A stretch of 64,000 nt of DNA from Ruminococcaceae bacterium UBA1405. GTDB taxonomy: Bacteria > Bacillota > Clostridia > Oscillospirales > Ruminococcaceae. Under the pieces are notes generated by a model. That model did no database searches and was not told where the DNA came from. It worked only from the letters and a program-made list of their open reading frames with translations. Location of the stretch: positions 21,511-85,510 of the forward strand of contig DBQB01000009.1 in NCBI GenBank assembly GCA_002305685.1. The letters are read 5' to 3'. Below, piece by piece: positions 29,025-37,003 of this stretch (position 1 is its first letter; each line of letters starts with the position of its first letter). A program made the translations under genes and the position numbers.

Positions 29025-29774
29025 CTATAACTGCTTTTCCAATTCCGTTTTCAGTTTGCGGATGATCCTCTTTTCCAACCGGGAAATATAGGACTGAGAA
29101 ATCCCGATGATATCCGCTACCTCCTTTTGGGTGCGCTCCCGGCCATCTTTGAGGCCAAATCGCAGCTGCATAATGGTTCTCTCCCGCTCTCCCAACCGCT
29201 CTACCGACTCCATCAGCAGACTTCGTTCAATATCCTGCTCAATCCCTTTGTTCACGCTATCCCCCTCGGTCCCCAAAATATCCGAGAGCAGCATCTCGTT
29301 GCCGTCCCAATCCACGTTGAGCGGTTCATCGATGGAAATTTCCATCCTCTGATGCTGATGTTTGCGCAAAAACATCAAGATTTCATTTTCTATGCAGCGG
29401 GAAGCGTAGGTAGCCAGCTTAATGTTTTTTTGCGGACAAAAAGTATGTACCGCCTTGATAAGCCCGATGGTGCCGATAGAGATCAAATCCTCCACCCCCA
29501 CCCCGCTGGACTCAAATTTTCTGGCAATATACACCACCAAACGGAGATTGTGGGTAATCAGCTGCTGCCGGGCCGCTTCCTCCTGTTCCGGATAATCCAG
29601 CTTGCGAAAGATCACCGCCTCCTCTTCCCGACTCAAGGGAGGTGGAAGGGTTTGGGGGCCATTGATATAGAAGATCTGCTGTCCGATGATTTTCCACCAT
29701 AAGCTTTTGAAGCTGCTTGTGATACGCCGTATCATACCCAGACTACTGGTATCCCTGTTTGAAATTCTCGCCAT
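29025..29774 (-). CDS. sigE: RNA polymerase sporulation sigma factor SigE
   Basis: Mother-cell sigma factor that becomes active after asymmetric division. The 249-residue protein has an N-terminal pro-sequence ending near [13 protein letters not shown], where SpoIIGA is expected to cleave, then sigma region 2 ([45 protein letters not shown]), region 3 and region 4 with the helix-turn-helix ([23 protein letters not shown]). The match to B. subtilis SigE is strong. Start ATG 29774 has AGGGAATC upstream. A shorter start (29735) would still give a sigma-E-like N-terminus but lacks a ribosome-binding site. It follows spoIIGA after 27 bp. Confidence 0.97.
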   Translation of the reverse strand: MARISNRDTSSLGMIRRITSSFKSLWWKIIGQQIFYINGPQTLPPPLSREEEAVIFRKLDYPEQEEAARQQLITHNLRLVVYIARKFESSGVGVEDLISIGTIGLIKAVHTFCPQKNIKLATYASRCIENEILMFLRKHQHQRMEISIDEPLNVDWDGNEMLLSDILGTEGDSVNKGIEQDIERSLLMESVERLGERERTIMQLRFGLKDGRERTQKEVADIIGISQSYISRLEKRIIRKLKTELEKQL

Positions 29775-29801
29775 GCCGATTCCCTGCCTTCCCAGTTGCC
29801 A

Positions 29802-30746
29802 TCATATCCGGTTTTCCTGCGTTCCCTCATACTGTGTTTTGCGCGTCTGTACCGATTTACTTCCTGTTCCCAGCGCTGTCATCTCCTGGGAAAGCAGAAT
29901 CTCGTATCCCTGGCGGAAAGGCGTCGGTGTAATGGCTACTACCGCCTGAACTTTTTTCCAATCCTTTTCTGTCCCCTGCTCCGGCTGTAAAATCCAGAAC
30001 TGTTCCGGAGTGAATACCGGTAAAAGGCTTTCTCCGGCAACCCCGCAGCAAGGAATCAATCTCAAAGGCACCCCTGTTGGAGATTCCAGCCCGGACAAAT
30101 AGCGCTTGCTGCGAAACCATTCCTCGCTGTCGGATCCGAATATTGGTTTCAATGCCTTTGCACTGCAAAATGCAACCGGCAAACCGGTAAAGAGATCCAC
30201 CGCATGGTTTCCGGTATCCAGATATCCAAGCAGCAAAAGTTCTTTTCCTTTCCACGTCACCCGAACCTGACAGCTTTGGGAGACAATCTTTCCATAGCCC
30301 AGTGCCCAGTGAAAGAGTTTTGCTCCTCCATACATGGCGGTACCCGCACCCAACAAAAACAATGGCGACATTGGAAAATACAGAGATCCGCCAATGAACA
30401 GCAGTCCTGCCGGATTGCTCCACCAGCACAGCAACAGAATTCCTCCGGCGTATCCCAAATTTACCCCGTAAAATATGGCGATGCGAACCAGCAGGGTATA
30501 AAAATCACCCATTCCAAAGGTGAGGATCACAATGCCGGCTGAAAACAAAAGATTTTGTGCCATCTGCAGCCAATCCGGCAGCGGTGGGAGAAAGATGGTC
30601 AGGCTGGTGAGCGAGGATACCAGCGCACATAACACCATCCGCTTGGGCGCAACATGACTGGAGAGCAAAAGCGCCGTCAATCGCAAGAGAAAATAGTCCA
30701 CAATGAAATTGATACACAGCAGGATATCCACATAGATTTCCTGCAT
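29802..30746 (-). CDS. spoIIGA: Sigma-E processing peptidase SpoIIGA
   Basis: Membrane-bound aspartic protease that removes the pro-sequence of sigma-E at the forespore septum. The 314-residue protein has five hydrophobic segments in its first 155 residues (YVDILLCINFIVDYFLL and onwards) and a cytoplasmic protease domain with the catalytic Asp in GYLDTGNHAVD, plus RLIPCCGVAGESLLPVF. Start ATG 30746 has GGGAGGG about eight bases upstream. It forms the classical spoIIGA-sigE operon. An inverted pair of Spo0A-like boxes lies about 170 bp upstream. Confidence 0.95.
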   Translation of the reverse strand: MQEIYVDILLCINFIVDYFLLRLTALLLSSHVAPKRMVLCALVSSLTSLTIFLPPLPDWLQMAQNLLFSAGIVILTFGMGDFYTLLVRIAIFYGVNLGYAGGILLLCWWSNPAGLLFIGGSLYFPMSPLFLLGAGTAMYGGAKLFHWALGYGKIVSQSCQVRVTWKGKELLLLGYLDTGNHAVDLFTGLPVAFCSAKALKPIFGSDSEEWFRSKRYLSGLESPTGVPLRLIPCCGVAGESLLPVFTPEQFWILQPEQGTEKDWKKVQAVVAITPTPFRQGYEILLSQEMTALGTGSKSVQTRKTQYEGTQENRI

Positions 30747-30863
30747 CTCCTCATCCCTCCCGCTGTTCTCTGTCTTTTTCCAGTATATATCCTCTTCTGG
30801 AAAAAAGATGTCGGAGTAACGTCACAGCCTTTTAACTTTTTTGTACCAATCTTTTCGATATGG

Positions 30864-30872
30864 CATACAATA
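30864..30872 (+). promoter_or_regulatory. Sigma-K-like -10 for the Cys-rich gene
   Basis: CATACAATA fits the sigma-K -10 pattern CATANNNTA, and an AC dinucleotide lies 17 bases upstream (30845-30846), the expected -35. The same CATACAAT also matches the sigma-E -10, but no sigma-E -35 is seen. Confidence 0.4.
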
Positions 30873-30875
30873 GAA

Positions 30876-30902
30876 AAGAAGGTCTCAACGCTGGACCTTC
30901 TT
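30876..30902. repeat. Inverted repeat in the spoIIGA upstream region
   Basis: AAGAAGGTC and GACCTTCTT with a nine-base loop. On the minus strand it is followed by TTCTATT, so it could act as a weak terminator shielding spoIIGA. Confidence 0.45.
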
Positions 30903-30916
30903 CCCTCGACGGATGC

Positions 30917-30943
30917 TTTCGACAGGCATCCCGCCTGTCGAAA
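30917..30943. promoter_or_regulatory. Inverted pair of Spo0A-like boxes
   Basis: A perfect 11-bp inverted repeat, TTTCGACAGGC and GCCTGTCGAAA, with a five-base spacer. Each arm contains the Spo0A box TGTCGAA. spoIIG is a direct Spo0A target in B. subtilis, so the site is expected somewhere here. A TATCGAAA variant lies nearer the gene (about 30853-30860). Confidence 0.55.
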
Positions 30944-30985
30944 CCATTCCACAATCCTTACAACCTCATAGGAGTGATTCCTGTT

Positions 30986-31315
30986 ATGTTCTGTGATAAC
31001 CAACAAAACTGCGGTGCCGAAGCGGTACAGCAAGCTTCCTCCTGCACCCTGAGCTGTCACCAGTGTTGTGATTGCTGCCACCAACACTGCCATCATACGC
31101 CTCCTTCCTCCTGTTCTTCTGGGACCGAAGGCTATGACTTGGTGTATGGATGCGACGGTTGCGGCTATTACCGTTCCTGCAATCGAGACCCTTTCTGGCC
31201 CTCCTTTAGCCACCCCAGATGGCTGAGCCTGGAAAGTCTGTATTCCGGCTGCCACAGCAGCTGCTGTTCCTGTGAAAACGAACAGAACCTTTGTCAGCAG
31301 CTGAGATGCTGCTGA
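30986..31315 (+). CDS. Cys-rich small protein, candidate spore coat protein
   Basis: A 109-residue protein with 20 Cys and several His, in clusters such as CHQCCDCCHQHCHH, CDGCGYY and CHSSCCSC. There is no signal peptide and no membrane segment. Start ATG 30986 has AGGAG 11 bases upstream; a GTG lies three codons earlier. The gene is divergent from spoIIGA. The composition (Cys, His, Tyr, Gln) resembles cross-linked spore coat proteins, and a sigma-K-like promoter precedes it, which is the factor for late mother-cell coat genes. I do not recognise a named family. A metal-binding or small antimicrobial-type role cannot be excluded. Confidence 0.6.
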   Translation: MFCDNQQNCGAEAVQQASSCTLSCHQCCDCCHQHCHHTPPSSCSSGTEGYDLVYGCDGCGYYRSCNRDPFWPSFSHPRWLSLESLYSGCHSSCCSCENEQNLCQQLRCC

Positions 31316-31361
31316 CCTGGAAACTTCGCGCCCTCCCTGTAAACCATAAACCATAACCTTA

Positions 31362-31415
31362 GTTACCCCCTGGCGCCGGGTTTTGGCCCGGCACCAGAGG
31401 GTAACTCTATTTTGT
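31362..31415 (+). terminator. Terminator after the Cys-rich gene, also facing the crp gene
   Basis: A stem with AGTTACCC/GGGTAACT outer pairs and CCGGG/CCCGG inner pairs, followed by CTATTTT. The region is shared with the converging crp-family gene. Confidence 0.75.
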
Positions 31416-31420
31416 GGGGT

Positions 31421-32104
31421 CTATTGCTCTTCCTCACGCAGCAATGTAAAACGATTGCGATGGAACAGCAGTATGCCCTCCTCCCGCATTTGGCTGAGCT
31501 GTGCGGAAAGGGCGCTGCGCTCCACCGCCAAATAATCCGCCAACTGCTGGCGGTTAAATGGGATTTCAAAGGTGGTAGCGCCACAGCGCAAAGCCTGTTC
31601 CGAAAGATAGGCAAATAGTTTTTCTCTGGTTCTTCGGCGGGAAAGCAGCTGGATTCGCTGAGCCAATACCGTATTTTTTCGCGCCAAAATATGGACCATC
31701 GACTCCATCAAACCTGCATAAAATTTCTGGCCAATGGGTTGAGCATCGTTTTTTAACGCATTCATATCCAACAACAGAACCTGTCCAGCATCGGCCGTCA
31801 CCACACTGACCGGCATTTTTTCCACCTCAGCACAAAAGAATGCCTCCGCGAACTCCTCCCCTGGGCCCAACCGGCCTACAATGGTTTGATTGCCCCAGAA
31901 ATCCGGAAAAACAATGTCCACACTTCCACTCAGCACCACCCCAATATAGCGCACCGGCTCCCCGCACTGCAGCAGCGGTTGCTGGCTGTTCTGTTGCCGC
32001 ACCTGCCACCATCCACATTGGGAGGCCTCAAGCAATAGTTGCTGATCCATCTTTTGAAACAGTGGACAACACATATAAAGCCAAAGAAAATCCATAGGTT
32101 TCAT
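31421..32104 (-). CDS. Crp/Fnr family transcriptional regulator
   Basis: A 227-residue regulator with an N-terminal cyclic-nucleotide-fold sensor (GEPVRYIGVVLSGSVDIVF and GPGEEFAEAFFC) and a C-terminal Crp helix-turn-helix (FNRQQLADYLAVERSALSAQLSQMREEGILLFHRNRFTLL). Cys residues exist (MCCPLF, SQCGW, LQCGE, FFCAE), but they do not form a plain FNR iron-sulfur motif. It is divergent from a 4Fe-4S protein, a layout typical of HcpR/Fnr-like redox or nitrosative-stress regulators controlling the neighbouring gene. The start at 32104 replaces a longer frame that reads across the neighbour's promoter. Confidence 0.92.
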   Translation of the reverse strand: MKPMDFLWLYMCCPLFQKMDQQLLLEASQCGWWQVRQQNSQQPLLQCGEPVRYIGVVLSGSVDIVFPDFWGNQTIVGRLGPGEEFAEAFFCAEVEKMPVSVVTADAGQVLLLDMNALKNDAQPIGQKFYAGLMESMVHILARKNTVLAQRIQLLSRRRTREKLFAYLSEQALRCGATTFEIPFNRQQLADYLAVERSALSAQLSQMREEGILLFHRNRFTLLREEEQ

Positions 32105-32110
32105 CCTTTC

Positions 32111-32124
32111 GTTGTAAAAACAAC
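32111..32124. promoter_or_regulatory. Inverted repeat GTTGT-AAAA-ACAAC
   Basis: A perfect 5-bp-arm palindrome seven bases upstream of the crp-family start, possibly an operator or a leader hairpin. Two ATACCGTA direct repeats (32141-32148 and 32172-32179) and two TCACAA repeats lie nearby in the same divergent region. Confidence 0.4.
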
Positions 32125-32207
32125 AGACTTTTTTCACAACATACCGTATACTGACAGCGTCACAAGATGAAATACCGTAAACCAGATTTAGAAATGGAGA
32201 AATGAAA

Positions 32208-32906
32208 ATGGTTCGCAAAATCATTAAAATCGATGAGGAAAAATGCAACGGCTGCGGCGCCTGTGCCAAAGCTTGCCACGAAGGCGCAATCGCCATGGTA
32301 AATGGCAAAGCCCATCTGATGCGGGAGGATTACTGCGACGGATTGGGAGACTGTCTGCCTGCCTGTCCCACCGGCGCCATCCGCTTTGAAACCCGGGAGG
32401 CAGCCGCTTACGATCACGCTGCCGTTATGGCAAATAAGCAGGCGCAGGGAAAACCGGCAGCCGCATCCTGTCAATGTCCGGGATCCCGCTCCCAGAGCAT
32501 CCGCAAAACGCAGATTTCTTCGACCGAGGAGACCCAGCCGGTTGTCAGCCATCTGAGCCAGTGGCCGGTACAGATCAAGCTGGCCCCCATCCAGGCCCCG
32601 TTTTTCGACGGTGCGGATCTGCTGATTGCTGCCGACTGCACCGCATATGCTTACGGGAATTTTCACAACCAATTCATCCGCGGCAGAATCACTCTGATCG
32701 GCTGTCCCAAACTGGATGAGGGGGATTACTCCGAAAAGCTCACCGCCATCCTGTCCCAAAACAACATCCGCAGCGTAACCATTGTACGTATGGAGGTTCC
32801 CTGCTGCGGCGGACTGGAGAATGCCGCCAAACGCGCCATCCAAAACAGCGGTAAATTCCTGCCCTGGCAGGTTGTAACCATTACAACCGACGGACGCATT
32901 CAATAA
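32208..32906 (+). CDS. 4Fe-4S dicluster ferredoxin-domain protein
   Basis: A 232-residue soluble protein. Its N-terminus has two iron-sulfur motifs: CNGCGACAKACHEGAI and CDGLGDCLPACPTGAI, the second with a CxxxxCxxxC spacing. The C-terminal 120 residues form a second domain with conserved-looking Cys patterns (AADCTAYAY, IGCPKLDEGDY, VPCCGGLENAA) that may bind another metal or substrate. Electron transfer or metal sensing is the likely role. ATG 32208 is favoured, with GGAG eight bases upstream; ATG 32202 is also in frame. It diverges from the Crp/Fnr regulator, which probably controls it. Confidence 0.88.
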   Translation: MVRKIIKIDEEKCNGCGACAKACHEGAIAMVNGKAHLMREDYCDGLGDCLPACPTGAIRFETREAAAYDHAAVMANKQAQGKPAAASCQCPGSRSQSIRKTQISSTEETQPVVSHLSQWPVQIKLAPIQAPFFDGADLLIAADCTAYAYGNFHNQFIRGRITLIGCPKLDEGDYSEKLTAILSQNNIRSVTIVRMEVPCCGGLENAAKRAIQNSGKFLPWQVVTITTDGRIQ

Positions 32907-32987
32907 CCATTCTGGTACCAACGGGTAACGGTGGGTATCAACAACACCAACCATCGTCCAGCTTAAACACCGGCAATATCTTTTTCA

Positions 32988-33039
32988 TCAAAAAAGGGGA
33001 ATCTACTGTGCTCAGACACCGCCAGCAGATTCCCCTTTT
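32988..33039. terminator. Bidirectional terminator between the ferredoxin gene and yjbQ
   Basis: A perfect 15-pair stem (AAAAAAGGGGAATCT and complement) enclosing a 22-base loop, with T-runs on both strands between converging genes. Confidence 0.9.
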
Positions 33040-33107
33040 TTATGATGGATATTCATTACACGGCACCATACCAAGACCAACAGCGGATAACCAGACATCT
33101 GTCTTCA

Positions 33108-33509
33108 TTATCCCTGCATGATCTTTGCACAGTATCTGCGTTTTCTGGGACCGTCAAATTCACAGAAATACAGCCCCTGCCAGGAACCCAGGACCAGATG
33201 TCCATCATGGATAATCAGCTGTATGCTGGGGGAAAACAGTGAACTTTTCAGATGGGCTGCGGAGTTGCCCTCCATGTGGCGATACTCCTTTAAGCTGGGG
33301 AAAAAGGTGCTGCAGGCATAGGATAGATCAAACATCACATCCGGATCACTGTTCTCGTTGATGATAATCGCCGCGGTGGTATGAGGACAGAATACCAGCA
33401 CCATCCCTTCCCGCACACCGCTCTCCGCAACAAAAGCAGATATTTCCTTGGTGATATTGTAAAAACCTTCCCGACCCGTCATCAAAGAAAATTCCTTGTA
33501 TGTTGACAT
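33108..33509 (-). CDS. yjbQ: YjbQ family protein (UPF0047)
   Basis: A 133-residue protein of the YjbQ/UPF0047 family, small beta-barrel homotrimers with weak thiamine-phosphate synthase activity in vitro. The family signature is clear: CPHTTAAIIINENSDPDV, then HLKSSLFSPSIQL and GSWQGLYFCEFDGPRKRR. The start at 33509 fits the family length. It is a single gene convergent with the ferredoxin gene. Its physiological role is not established in the family, so only the family name is offered. Confidence 0.93.
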   Translation of the reverse strand: MSTYKEFSLMTGREGFYNITKEISAFVAESGVREGMVLVFCPHTTAAIIINENSDPDVMFDLSYACSTFFPSLKEYRHMEGNSAAHLKSSLFSPSIQLIIHDGHLVLGSWQGLYFCEFDGPRKRRYCAKIMQG

Positions 33510-33587
33510 ATTGTCACCCCCTATGCTAGAATTCTACCATAGGAACCGGCCCTGCGTCAACCAAACGCCATGACATCAAAATTCCAT

Positions 33588-33627
33588 ATCCCAGGATCCC
33601 AGAATCCCGGGATCCCGGGACCCCTGG
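33588..33627 (+). repeat. Five tandem degenerate 8-bp repeats
   Basis: Units ATCCCAGG, ATCCCAGA, ATCCCGGG, ATCCCGGG and ACCCCTGG follow one another without gaps, ending six bases before the ribosome-binding site of the next gene (AAGGAGG, 33634). They are nearly palindromic, so the array could also fold as a hairpin. Confidence 0.7.
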
Positions 33628-33648
33628 CTCTGAAAAGGAGGCGATACT

Positions 33649-34101
33649 GTGGCGCAGCCAAAGCATGGAGGCAATCTTTTGCTTGCGGTGATCGCAGTGT
33701 GTACCATAGCAGCCTCCATCATTTTTAACGCTACCCTGATTCCGCCGGCGCAGCCGGTGGCGGTCAGCTATCCTGCTTCTGCCTCCAGTTCCCAACCGTC
33801 CAACTTCGATTCTATAAGTGTTTCATCCTCCCCATCCAGTACTTCGTCTCCATCGGACCCATCCTCCGGCATATCCGATACTTCTTCGGCGGCACATCTG
33901 GTGGATATCAATCGTGCCGATGCAGCGCAGCTCGACACCCTTCCCGGTATTGGGCCGGCGCTCTCTCAGCGGATCATTGAGTACCGTCAACAAAATGGAA
34001 GGTTCGAAACGGTGGAAGAACTGGTCAATGTCAAAGGAATCGGAGAGAAAACTCTGGAAAAGTTAAAACCTTATATTACCTGCGGGGATGGTTCGCTCTG
34101 A
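33649..34101 (+). CDS. ComEA-like helix-hairpin-helix protein
   Basis: A 150-residue exported or membrane-anchored DNA-binding protein. An N-terminal span (LLLAVIAVCTIAASIIF, residues 10-26) is followed by a Ser/Pro-rich linker (about 35-85) and a C-terminal ComEA-type HhH pair: VDINRADAAQLDTLPGIGPALSQRIIEYRQQNGRFETVEELVNVKGIGEKTLEKLKPYI. ComEA binds incoming DNA in transformation. No comEC is adjacent, so a competence role is not proven. The start is GTG 33649 with AAGGAGG eight bases upstream. The Ser-rich linker is shared in style with other exported proteins here. Confidence 0.88.
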   Translation: MAQPKHGGNLLLAVIAVCTIAASIIFNATLIPPAQPVAVSYPASASSSQPSNFDSISVSSSPSSTSSPSDPSSGISDTSSAAHLVDINRADAAQLDTLPGIGPALSQRIIEYRQQNGRFETVEELVNVKGIGEKTLEKLKPYITCGDGSL

Positions 34102-34141
34102 TCCTTCCCCTATATTATAATAAGAAAGAAGTCCTGCTATT

Positions 34142-34945
34142 ATGTATCGTTTTGGATTTATCGGCGCCGGAAATATGGCCACCGCCATCTTAGGCGGCAT
34201 TCTCCATTCCGGCATCCTTGCACCCAGTGAAATCTGCGCCACCGATCTCAGCGAAGAAAAACGCCGCAGTTTTGCTGAAAAAGGGGTGACTCCACTGGAG
34301 AACGCTGCACAGGTCACCGCGCAAAGTCAGTTTATCCTTTTGGCTGTCAAACCGCAAAACATCGAAACGGTATTGACCCAGTCCGCCAGCGTTTTTTCTC
34401 CCGATAAGGTCATTATCTCCATTGCTGCCGGAATTTCCGCCGACTGTATCCGGCGGCTTTTGAACTGTGAGGATACCAAAATCATACTGGTAATGCCCAA
34501 CACCCCTCTGCTCATCGGTTACGGTGCAGTGGCCATGAGCCGCGGAGAAAAGGTCAGCGCCGAAGAATTTGATTTTGTGAAGAAACTGTTTTCCGCTGCC
34601 GGCGAGGTGGAAGAGATTTCCCCCAAATATATGAATGAAATCATTCCAGTCAACGGCAGCAGTCCGGCTTTTATCTATCTGTTTGCCAAATTGGTTTGCG
34701 AATATTCCGAGAAGCTGGGTATCCCCTATGAGACAGCCAACCGGCTGTTCTGCAATACTCTCATCGGTTCCGCACAGATGATGCTTCACTCCGACAAAAG
34801 CCATCAGCAACTCATCGACATGGTTACCTCTCCCGGCGGCACTACCTACGCCATGTTGGACGCTCTCAAGGAATGTGACTTTGCTCACGCGGTAGAGGAA
34901 TCGTTTGACCGCTGTATCAAACGGGCATACGAATTGGGAAAATAA
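34142..34945 (+). CDS. proC: Pyrroline-5-carboxylate reductase
   Basis: Reduces 1-pyrroline-5-carboxylate to proline using NAD(P)H, the last step of proline synthesis. The 267-residue length is normal. N-terminal Rossmann motif GFIGAGNMATAILGG, then LAVKPQNI, ISIAAGI, VMPNTPLLIGYGA, and the C-terminal helical domain with SSPAFIYLFAK and MVTSPGGTTYAMLDAL, which is the proC signature. The start codon is ATG 34142, 40 bp after the ComEA-like gene on the same strand; the two may be cotranscribed. No other proline genes are visible. Confidence 0.97.
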   Translation: MYRFGFIGAGNMATAILGGILHSGILAPSEICATDLSEEKRRSFAEKGVTPLENAAQVTAQSQFILLAVKPQNIETVLTQSASVFSPDKVIISIAAGISADCIRRLLNCEDTKIILVMPNTPLLIGYGAVAMSRGEKVSAEEFDFVKKLFSAAGEVEEISPKYMNEIIPVNGSSPAFIYLFAKLVCEYSEKLGIPYETANRLFCNTLIGSAQMMLHSDKSHQQLIDMVTSPGGTTYAMLDALKECDFAHAVEESFDRCIKRAYELGK

Positions 34946-35022
34946 ATTCCCTGGGTCAGAAACCGCTTCGCTATAGGACAATCCTCCGTCTTTGCTTGTG
35001 TGACAGAAAGGGAGATGCCAGT

Positions 35023-36849
35023 ATGGAGCAACGTATTTTAGATACCCTGCGCTATGATGGCGGGATGACCGCTATTTTTCGTAAAATTGGCTGCATCGGA
35101 GACAGCCTGAGCAGCGGCGAATTTGAACACGATCAGAAAGGAATCAAGGGCTTCTGGGATTGCTATGACTATTCCTGGGGAAAGTTTATGGAGCGAACCC
35201 TAGGCAATCAGGTAACCATTTTCGCCAAGGGCGGCCTGACTGCCTATCATCTTTATAAGGATGCAGATGAGGGAACTTCCACTGTCCAAGAGATCAACCA
35301 TCTTTTTGATCCGCAGTATCTGCAGCAGGCATATATCATTGCTTTGGGAGTTAACGACCTGGTGGGCGAAGGCGCTCTGGAAAAACTGTACGGCGGTGAA
35401 ATCGGTGATCCGCAGAAGGACATCTGTCTCACGGATTATCAAAAAAACGCCGGATCCTTTGTAGGCGTCTACGCAAAAATTATCCTGCGCCTGCAACAAA
35501 TGCAGCCGGACGCCAAATTTTTCCTGGTTTCCATGCCCAACGATCAGGAAGAAAACTTCGCCCCTCGCTGCCCTGTGCATCTTAAAGTACTGAAAGAGAT
35601 GGCTCAGGTACTGCCCAACTGTTATGTAATCGATCTATACCATCATGCACCGCCCTATGACGCTGCGTTCCGTGAAAAATATTTCATCGGCGGGCATATG
35701 AACGCTATGGGATACCGCCAGACCTCCTACTATATCATGACCTATATCAACTGGATCATAGAAAACCAGCCAAAGGACTTCGCAGCAGTATCCTACATCG
35801 GCAGTCCCTATCATCCTGTCACCCCCTTTACCCGCAGAGAAAAACAGCTTCATAAAATCGTAAACGGAGAGCTGAACGAATTTTATCAGTGGTTGGATGA
35901 AGATGGCAACATCATCAATGCCAGCGATGGCGGCATGATTTATGTGGATGGCAGATATTACTGGTATGGTCAAAAGCTCCGTCCCCTTCCCTTCTCCCCC
36001 AAAGGCAAAGGCGGACAGGTTACCACCATCGGTGTGGTGATGTATTCTTCCGCTGATCTTTATCGCTGGAGATATGAAGGGGTTATTTTGGCGTGTTCCG
36101 ACGATCCCTCCAGTCCACTCTATGCACCCATGCGTTTTGAGCGTCCTAAAATCCTATACAACGCCAAAACCAAACAATTTGTTCTGTGGTGCCATTATGT
36201 TCGGTATCCCGGCGATCACGGCGATCAGCCCGGTACAGCAGAGGCCGGCGTGGCGGTATGCGATCGGGTCAATGGTTGCTATCGATTTTTAGGTACCTCC
36301 CGCCCCATCGACGATGTCGGCCTAGTGCGGGATTCCACCCTTTATCAGGACACCGACGGCAGCGCCTATTTCATCTATGATCGGGTGGTCAAGCAGGATC
36401 GATGCCTGTATCTGGTAAAACTTCGGGAGGATTATCTGGCCTTTACCGACGAATACACCCGCATCGATGTGGCCTGTTATCGGGAAGCAGCGGCTTTGGT
36501 GCAAAAGGACGGGTATTACTATATGATTACCTCAGACCTGACCTCCTGGAAACACAATCAGGCGCGGTATTTCCGAGCCAAAAACCTGTTTGGACCTTGG
36601 GAATGTATGGGAAGCCCCTGCACCAACGACACCACCTGCACCACCTTCGAATCCCAAAGCACCTATATTTTCCGGGTGGAAAACACCGATCTCTATATTC
36701 ATATGGCAGAACGGCACAATACCAATAATTTTGAGAGATGCTCCTACATCTGGCTCCCCATCCAATTTGGGAAGGATCACACCCTTCATTTGACCTACCA
36801 GAAGGAATGGACGTTGGAACAGTATTTGGACTCTGAGCAGACCAAATAA
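35023..36849 (+). CDS. SGNH/GDSL esterase fused to GH43-type glycosidase
   Basis: A 608-residue cytoplasmic protein. Residues about 20-245 are an SGNH hydrolase with the GDSL serine near residue 28, a Gly in AKGGLTAYH, the GVNDL block near 111 and GGHMNAMGY with the catalytic His near 225; the usual Asp three residues before that His is absent. Residues about 285-600 are a GH43-like five-bladed propeller with GGMIYVDGRYYWYGQ, FERPKILYN, YREAAALV, TSWKHNQ, TFESQSTYIF and SYIWLPIQF, the pattern of GH43 galactanase-type enzymes. Together this suggests removal of ester groups and cleavage of galactose-like residues on one substrate. ATG 35023 has GGGAG upstream. No signal peptide. Confidence 0.85.
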   Translation: MEQRILDTLRYDGGMTAIFRKIGCIGDSLSSGEFEHDQKGIKGFWDCYDYSWGKFMERTLGNQVTIFAKGGLTAYHLYKDADEGTSTVQEINHLFDPQYLQQAYIIALGVNDLVGEGALEKLYGGEIGDPQKDICLTDYQKNAGSFVGVYAKIILRLQQMQPDAKFFLVSMPNDQEENFAPRCPVHLKVLKEMAQVLPNCYVIDLYHHAPPYDAAFREKYFIGGHMNAMGYRQTSYYIMTYINWIIENQPKDFAAVSYIGSPYHPVTPFTRREKQLHKIVNGELNEFYQWLDEDGNIINASDGGMIYVDGRYYWYGQKLRPLPFSPKGKGGQVTTIGVVMYSSADLYRWRYEGVILACSDDPSSPLYAPMRFERPKILYNAKTKQFVLWCHYVRYPGDHGDQPGTAEAGVAVCDRVNGCYRFLGTSRPIDDVGLVRDSTLYQDTDGSAYFIYDRVVKQDRCLYLVKLREDYLAFTDEYTRIDVACYREAAALVQKDGYYYMITSDLTSWKHNQARYFRAKNLFGPWECMGSPCTNDTTCTTFESQSTYIFRVENTDLYIHMAERHNTNNFERCSYIWLPIQFGKDHTLHLTYQKEWTLEQYLDSEQTK

Positions 36850-36908
36850 GAACCTTCCCCAGCGGAAACATTTTGGCAAGGCTGCAAATTAAATTGTCTC
36901 TCAGAGAA

Positions 36909-36967
36909 TAAAAAGCCCGGCGTCTTTTGAAAGCTTAGAATCGCTTTCGAGAGACGCCGGGCTTTTG
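36909..36967. terminator. Bidirectional terminator after the esterase-GH43 gene
   Basis: An AAAAGCCCGGCGTCT stem with its complement and an inner GAAAGC/GCTTTC pairing, with T-runs at both ends, between converging genes. Confidence 0.85.
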
Positions 36968-37003
36968 TATATTGCCTAGGTAAAACCATTCCATTTCTTA
37001 CAA

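Noticed and set aside
30677..31354. 225-residue minus-strand reading frame over the Cys-rich gene
   Set aside because: It overlaps spoIIGA in a different frame and the Cys-rich plus-strand gene has the ribosome-binding site.
33588..33627. Tandem repeat array as a possible CRISPR array
   Set aside because: The units are 8 bp and directly adjacent, without spacers, and no cas genes are present. No CRISPR is seen anywhere in the window.
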